A DNA stretch of 6,608 nt from NCBI GenBank assembly GCA_024277835.1, contig JAJRUK010000251.1, positions 1 to 6,608 of the forward strand, written 5' to 3'. A model generated the notes under the pieces. The model saw only the letters and a program-made list of their open reading frames with translations, did not search any database and was not told where the DNA came from. The DNA is from Planctomycetota bacterium. GTDB lineage: Bacteria; Planctomycetota; Phycisphaerae; UBA1845. Position 1 is the stretch's first letter. Each line of letters opens with the position of its first letter. Of this stretch, positions 6,165 to 6,608 are shown piece after piece. The position numbers were made by a program, and so were the translations under genes.

Positions 6165-6608
6165 ATGCTCGGTGATGAGAACCAGTCGCGATTCGGTGGG
6201 GCTTTGCGCGGGGCGCGTCGCGCCGTGACGATGTTGGAACTCCTCGTTGTGGTCGTGATCATGGCCATTCTACTGGGGGCTATTGTCACCGCCAGTAGCG
6301 TTCTTATTACGAGGGCCGAGACGAAAAACACCGAGGCGGTTTTGCAAGTGGTGGACCAGGCGTTGATCGCGTTCGAGCGCGAGCAGAAGGCCAGGCCAAC
6401 GCTCGCCAAAAGCAGCCCGTACAAGAAGCGTTACGGACTTTTTCCCCCGGACGAATTTGAGGTCTTCACGCTTGACGGCGTTCCGGGCGGCAGGCCTGGC
6501 TCACGCGCGCCGGGTCGCGCGGTCTTGGTCCCCAGTGCTTCTCTTAAGTCGATGACGTTTTATTCCAACCCGGCTGATCCCGCTCACGATGCCGCGGAGC
6601 ACCGCGAC
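6165..6608 (+). CDS. Third prepilin-type pseudopilin, 3' partial
   Basis: An open frame of 148 codons starts at ATG 6165, five bases after the previous stop, and runs in frame off the right edge. The leader (1-20) is MLGDENQSRFGGALRGARRA, followed by VTMLE with Glu25 at mature +5 and a hydrophobic helix LLVVVVIMAILLGAIV (26-41). This is a prepilin peptidase signal with Ala at -1 and Val at +1, both departures from Gly/Phe. An amphipathic helix-like stretch rich in Glu, Lys and Gln follows (50-75). Beyond residue 90 there is a Pro/Gly-rich section with no motif I recognise. The visible soluble part does not match the two large paralogues, so this looks like a different, perhaps minor (GspH/I/J-like) subunit; that role is inferred. 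No strong Shine-Dalgarno is seen, only a G-run (6147-6152) twelve bases upstream, so re-initiation after the preceding stop is possible. Confidence 0.75.
   Translation, partial: MLGDENQSRFGGALRGARRAVTMLELLVVVVIMAILLGAIVTASSVLITRAETKNTEAVLQVVDQALIAFEREQKARPTLAKSSPYKKRYGLFPPDEFEVFTLDGVPGGRPGSRAPGRAVLVPSASLKSMTFYSNPADPAHDAAEHRD

Noticed and set aside
1..6608. Search for CRISPR arrays, tRNA or rRNA genes, insertion sequences or a defence system
   Set aside because: No spaced direct repeats, cloverleaf-like sequences, terminal inverted repeats or transposase motifs were seen. The window is filled with filament genes.

Overview
The window is one compact, co-directional (+ strand) gene cluster for a type IV filament machine, that is, a type IV pilus or type II secretion-like system. 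It suggests a member of the Planctomycetota, perhaps Phycisphaerae-like. That assignment is an inference from the style of the pseudopilins: leaders ending in Arg-Ala before FTLVE, and long soluble domains ending in an ISAGxDGxYGxxDD block. It also fits the PilT, PilB, PilC, pseudopilin gene order. There is no marker gene to confirm it, and related phyla remain possible.

Layout from left to right: (1) the 3' two-thirds of a PilT-type retraction ATPase gene, cut by the left edge (1-749). (2) A complete PilB/GspE-type assembly ATPase with an N-terminal MshEN-like tandem motif and a zinc tetracysteine (746-2536); its start overlaps the pilT stop by four bases (ATGA). (3) A 55-bp gap with a small perfect hairpin on the pilB stop codon. 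(4) A complete PilC/GspF inner-membrane platform protein (2592-3839). (5) A 72-bp gap, then a large pseudopilin that probably starts at GTG 3912 and ends at 5012. (6) A 70-bp gap, then a second large pseudopilin paralogous to the first (5083-6159). (7) Five bases later, a third pseudopilin that stays open to the right edge (6165-6608). The window is almost wholly coding. No stretch over 72 bp lacks a gene, and no RNA gene, mobile element, CRISPR array or convincing rho-independent terminator was seen.

How the parts fit: PilB would power addition of pilin subunits through PilC, PilT would power filament disassembly, and the pseudopilins would be matured by a prepilin peptidase (not in this window) to form the filament or its tip. 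Combining a retraction ATPase, normally a type IV pilus trait, with GspG-like subunits, normally a type II secretion trait, is the main puzzle. The most notable details are the two oversized paralogous GspG-like subunits, an EF-hand-like DxDxDG loop in only one of them, non-canonical Ala(-1) processing sites in two of the three pseudopilins, and an MshEN motif pair with exact spacing but no leading arginines. I do not see a wholly new system; the unusual part is the subunit set attached to a recognisable core machine.
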